Notes under the pieces: model-generated
What the model was told of the DNA's origin: nothing
The model's input: the letters and a program-made list of their open reading frames with translations, nothing else
The model's database searches: none
In this document: positions 62,054 to 64,000 of the stretch, piece by piece
How positions within the stretch are numbered: the first letter of the stretch is position 1
How the letters are laid out: the number at the start of each line of letters is the position of its first letter
Assembly (NCBI RefSeq): GCF_004795055.1
Contig: NZ_SSBJ01000008.1
Location: 124,001-188,000 of the forward strand
DNA from: Streptomyces sp. A1136
GTDB taxonomy: Bacteria; Actinomycetota; Actinomycetes; Streptomycetales; Streptomycetaceae
Length of the DNA stretch: 64,000 bases
Direction of reading: 5' to 3'
Translations under genes and position numbers: made by a program

Positions 62054-62743
62054 ATGCGCTCAACCAGGAGAACGGCCGTCCTCGCGGGCGTCTTGTTCCT
62101 CGTCACCGAAGTCGCCGCGATCGGCGGGCTCACGCTCTACGGCCCCGTACTGCACGGCGCGGCGTACGTCACGGGTTCCGGCGCGGACACCCGGGTGTTC
62201 CTCGGCGCGCTGTCCGAGTTCGTCCTCGCGCTCGCGGTGATCGGAACGGGCGTCGTCCTGTACCCGATCGTGAAGAGGCACGGCGAAGGGGCCGCACTGG
62301 GTTACGCGTGCGGGCGCCTGCTGGAGGCGGCCGTCATAGTCGTCGGCATCATCAGCGTGCTGTCGGTGGTGACGCTGCGGAGGGACTCGGCCGGCGCCGG
62401 CGTCGACGCCGCCTCGCTCGCCGTGGCGGGCGACACCCTGATCGCGGTCCACGACTGGACGTTCCTCTTCGGCCCCAACTTCGTCCTGGGGGCCAACACG
62501 TTGGTGTTGGCGTCCCTGATGTACGACTCACGGCTCGTGCCGCGTTTCATCGCCGTGCTGGGTCTGGTCGGCGGGACCATGATCTGCGCTTCGGCGGTCG
62601 CCGTGCTGTTCGGCCTCTATCCGCAGGTATCGGCGGCGGGCTCGCTCGCGGCGCTGCCGGTGTTCGCGTGGGAGGTGACCCTGGCCGTCCGACTCATCGC
62701 CAAGGGCTTCGACCCGGCGCCGGGGGGCGGTCCCGTCCGGTGA
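62054..62743 (+). CDS. DUF4386-family membrane protein
   Basis: A 229-residue protein with six hydrophobic segments, e.g. TAVLAGVLFLVTEVAAIGGLTLYGP and HDWTFLFGPNFVLGANTLVLASLMY, matching the DUF4386 pattern. It is a membrane protein of unknown function. ATG 62054 follows AAGGAGG. It is the most likely target of the divergent TetR regulator. An efflux-like or stress role is speculative. Confidence 0.88.
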   Translation: MRSTRRTAVLAGVLFLVTEVAAIGGLTLYGPVLHGAAYVTGSGADTRVFLGALSEFVLALAVIGTGVVLYPIVKRHGEGAALGYACGRLLEAAVIVVGIISVLSVVTLRRDSAGAGVDAASLAVAGDTLIAVHDWTFLFGPNFVLGANTLVLASLMYDSRLVPRFIAVLGLVGGTMICASAVAVLFGLYPQVSAAGSLAALPVFAWEVTLAVRLIAKGFDPAPGGGPVR

Positions 62744-62800
62744 CGGCCCCACCCCCTTCACCCGGCGACCGGCGGATTCCGGTCGCCGGTCGGCAGCCGG

Positions 62801-63697
62801 TCAGACGCGGTCGGCCGCGATCAGGACGTACTGGAAGGAGCCGTCCTTGTACGAGTTGATGAATGCCTCTTCGATGCCGGTGACCAACGAGGACGTGGCC
62901 CGCAGCTCCCAGTAGGGCAGGGTTTGCGGGGTCAGGTCGATGACCGCCTGCGGCACGAGACGGTTGTCGGCCATGGCGCGCAGGTACTCCCGACGGGAGT
63001 GGATGTTGCACTCGAAGTGCGCGTTGATCTGGGACACCCACTTCGAGGGCTGCCCGTACCGCGGATTCCAGCAGCCGGTGATGGTCACGTAGCGACCGCC
63101 GACCGCGAGGACGCGGGAGTGCTCGGCGAACAGGTCGTGCAGGTCGACGTACATGCTCGACTCGTTGTTCCAGGAGGCCGCGGCCTGCCCGGTCTCGAAG
63201 GGCGTGCCCAACATGTTGCAGACACGGGCGCGGACGTGGTCGTCGATACCGAGTTCCCGGGCGCGCTGGTTGGCGAACTCGGCCTGCTTCGCGGACAGGG
63301 TGACGCCCTCGACCTTGCACCCGAACCGCTGGTGGGCCATGACCATCGAGCCGCCGCGGCCGCATCCGGCGTCCACGAGCGTGTCGTCGCGCCCGATCGG
63401 GCCGAGGTGGTCGAGGAGCAGCTCGGCCTGCGCCGATTCCAGGCGGTGGAGCTCGGCGATCAGCCTCTTCTCGTACGCGCTGTCCCGGGGGTCGCCGAGG
63501 GCCGCGTGATCGACGTCGCCGATTCCGTAGTGGTGGTGGTACAGGCCGTCGACGTCACCGAGACGCAGGTTCACGGGCCTGGCCTCGACGTCCCAGTATC
63601 GGGCGATGTCCCCTTGGTAGGGCGTCGCCGGACCCGGGATGAACACGGAGGCGCCGGTGGCCGCGGAAAGATCGGTGCTGGTCACAGAGGAGTCCAT
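62801..63697 (-). CDS. gppmt: geranyl diphosphate 2-C-methyltransferase (2-methylisoborneol biosynthesis)
   Basis: A 298-residue methyltransferase. DTLVDAGCGRGGSMVMAH is the SAM-binding motif I; VNLRLGDVDGLYHHHYGIGDVDHAALGDP, AASWNNESSMYVDLHDLFAEHSRVL and YVTITGCWNPRYGQPSKWVSQINAHFECNIHSRREYLRAMADNRLVP are segments distinctive of geranyl diphosphate C2-methyltransferases. It methylates geranyl diphosphate to 2-methyl-GPP, the substrate of the cyclase next door. The ATG at 63697 lies 3 bases after the cyclase stop, with AAGGA in the overlap, so translation is coupled. Confidence 0.97.
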   Translation of the reverse strand: MDSSVTSTDLSAATGASVFIPGPATPYQGDIARYWDVEARPVNLRLGDVDGLYHHHYGIGDVDHAALGDPRDSAYEKRLIAELHRLESAQAELLLDHLGPIGRDDTLVDAGCGRGGSMVMAHQRFGCKVEGVTLSAKQAEFANQRARELGIDDHVRARVCNMLGTPFETGQAAASWNNESSMYVDLHDLFAEHSRVLAVGGRYVTITGCWNPRYGQPSKWVSQINAHFECNIHSRREYLRAMADNRLVPQAVIDLTPQTLPYWELRATSSLVTGIEEAFINSYKDGSFQYVLIAADRV

Positions 63698-63700
63698 TCC

Positions 63701-64000
63701 TTACCAGAAGTCGGGCAGGCTGTAGCGATAGGTGTTGGTCTGGTGCCAGTAGTGGTTGCCGTCGACCCACACGGCCACTCCGCGCAGGAAGCGCAGCAGG
63801 CTCGGGGCGGGGAAGGCGGCGGCGACGGCGGCGGCTTCGGACTCGAAGTCGCGCATCAGGTCGTTGTGGACCTCGACCGCCCTCAGGTAGCCCTCGCGGT
63901 CGGAGAGGCCTTCGCGCTCGGCGATCACCACGGGCAGGTTGAGGTGCTTGCCGGGGGCGGCGAGTTCCTTGGTGTACGAGTACAGGTCGTTGACGATCGT
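63701..64000 (-). CDS. 2-methylisoborneol synthase (terpene cyclase), C-terminal part
   Basis: The last 99 codons of a terpene cyclase; the N-terminal part with the aspartate-rich motif lies beyond the window. The visible piece starts with IVNDLYSYTKELA, giving the NSE metal-binding triad (NDxxSxxxE), and ends HYWHQTNTYRYSLPDFW with TAA. Next to the 2-methyl-GPP methyltransferase it is the 2-methylisoborneol synthase, which cyclises 2-methyl-GPP. The pair makes the earthy odorant of streptomycetes. Confidence 0.95.
   Translation of the reverse strand, partial: TIVNDLYSYTKELAAPGKHLNLPVVIAEREGLSDREGYLRAVEVHNDLMRDFESEAAAVAAAFPAPSLLRFLRGVAVWVDGNHYWHQTNTYRYSLPDFW

Noticed and set aside
1..64000. 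Insertion sequences, integrase or phage genes
   Set aside because: No transposase, integrase or phage motif and no terminal inverted repeat was found; gene order and base composition look chromosomal throughout.

Overview
The window is a chromosomal piece of a Streptomyces-type actinomycete. Supporting signs are very high GC with G/C at almost every third codon position, rare TTA leucine codons (only two seen), a DasR-type operator, a SoxR-type promoter, an SigB/F-family sigma factor, and the geosmin-like odour terpene genes for 2-methylisoborneol at the right edge. I found about 54 protein genes and no rRNA, tRNA, insertion sequence, prophage or CRISPR array.

Layout. 1-10 kb: HutD/Ves protein, a secreted GH18 chitinase-like enzyme behind a DasR-like site, a TerD-VWA fusion, a cold-shock protein with a strong terminator, an F420-reductase-like protein, a small secreted protein, a FprA-type ferredoxin reductase behind an iron box, two GNAT proteins (one fused to a DinB/MDMPI domain) and a cupin. 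10-18 kb: HPP membrane protein, VOC protein, PHP-domain protein, type II NADH dehydrogenase, then a phenolic-lipid type locus (UbiA prenyltransferase divergent from type III PKS - ICMT-like methyltransferase - FAD hydroxylase/reductase). 18-30 kb: a repeat-bearing membrane protein, small hypothetical proteins, DinB protein, serine beta-lactamase-like hydrolase, secreted M64 peptidase, XRE-TPR regulator, LysR regulator, secreted GH31 enzyme with two sugar-binding modules, and a membrane PP2C phosphatase. 30-40 kb: NarL-type two-component pair divergent from an MMPL transporter, a glycine-betaine type ABC transporter (ATPase plus permease-binding protein fusion), a SigB/F-family sigma factor and a small winged-helix protein. 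40-47 kb: a HutC-type GntR regulator and two divergent IucA/IucC siderophore synthetases, BBE-type oxidase, secreted serine protease. 47-53 kb: AEC carrier, second two-component pair, DUF1023-like hydrolase and acyltransferase. 53-60 kb: DUF350 membrane protein, a GNAT/ATP-grasp fusion, an adenylation-domain-like membrane protein with a degenerate active site, and an ABC exporter under a SoxR-type, probably leaderless promoter. 60-64 kb: Ser/Thr kinase with a TTA codon co-transcribed with a TetR regulator, a DUF4386 membrane protein with paired palindromic operators, and the 2-methylisoborneol methyltransferase and cyclase (cyclase cut by the window end).

Working together. The clearest functional units are the 2-methylisoborneol pair, the srsABC-like phenolic lipid operon, the betaine uptake operon, two two-component systems, the divergent siderophore synthetases, and the TetR/DUF4386 switch. 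The most promising less-described unit is 53.1-59.5 kb (DUF350, GNAT-ATP-grasp ligase, adenylation-like membrane protein, SoxR-controlled exporter). It may be an amide-bond-forming small-molecule or envelope-modifying system. Its chemistry is inference only.

The first 142 bases hold no gene I can support. Start sites were chosen by ribosome-binding sites and family N-termini. All functional calls rest on motifs read by eye, with no database search.
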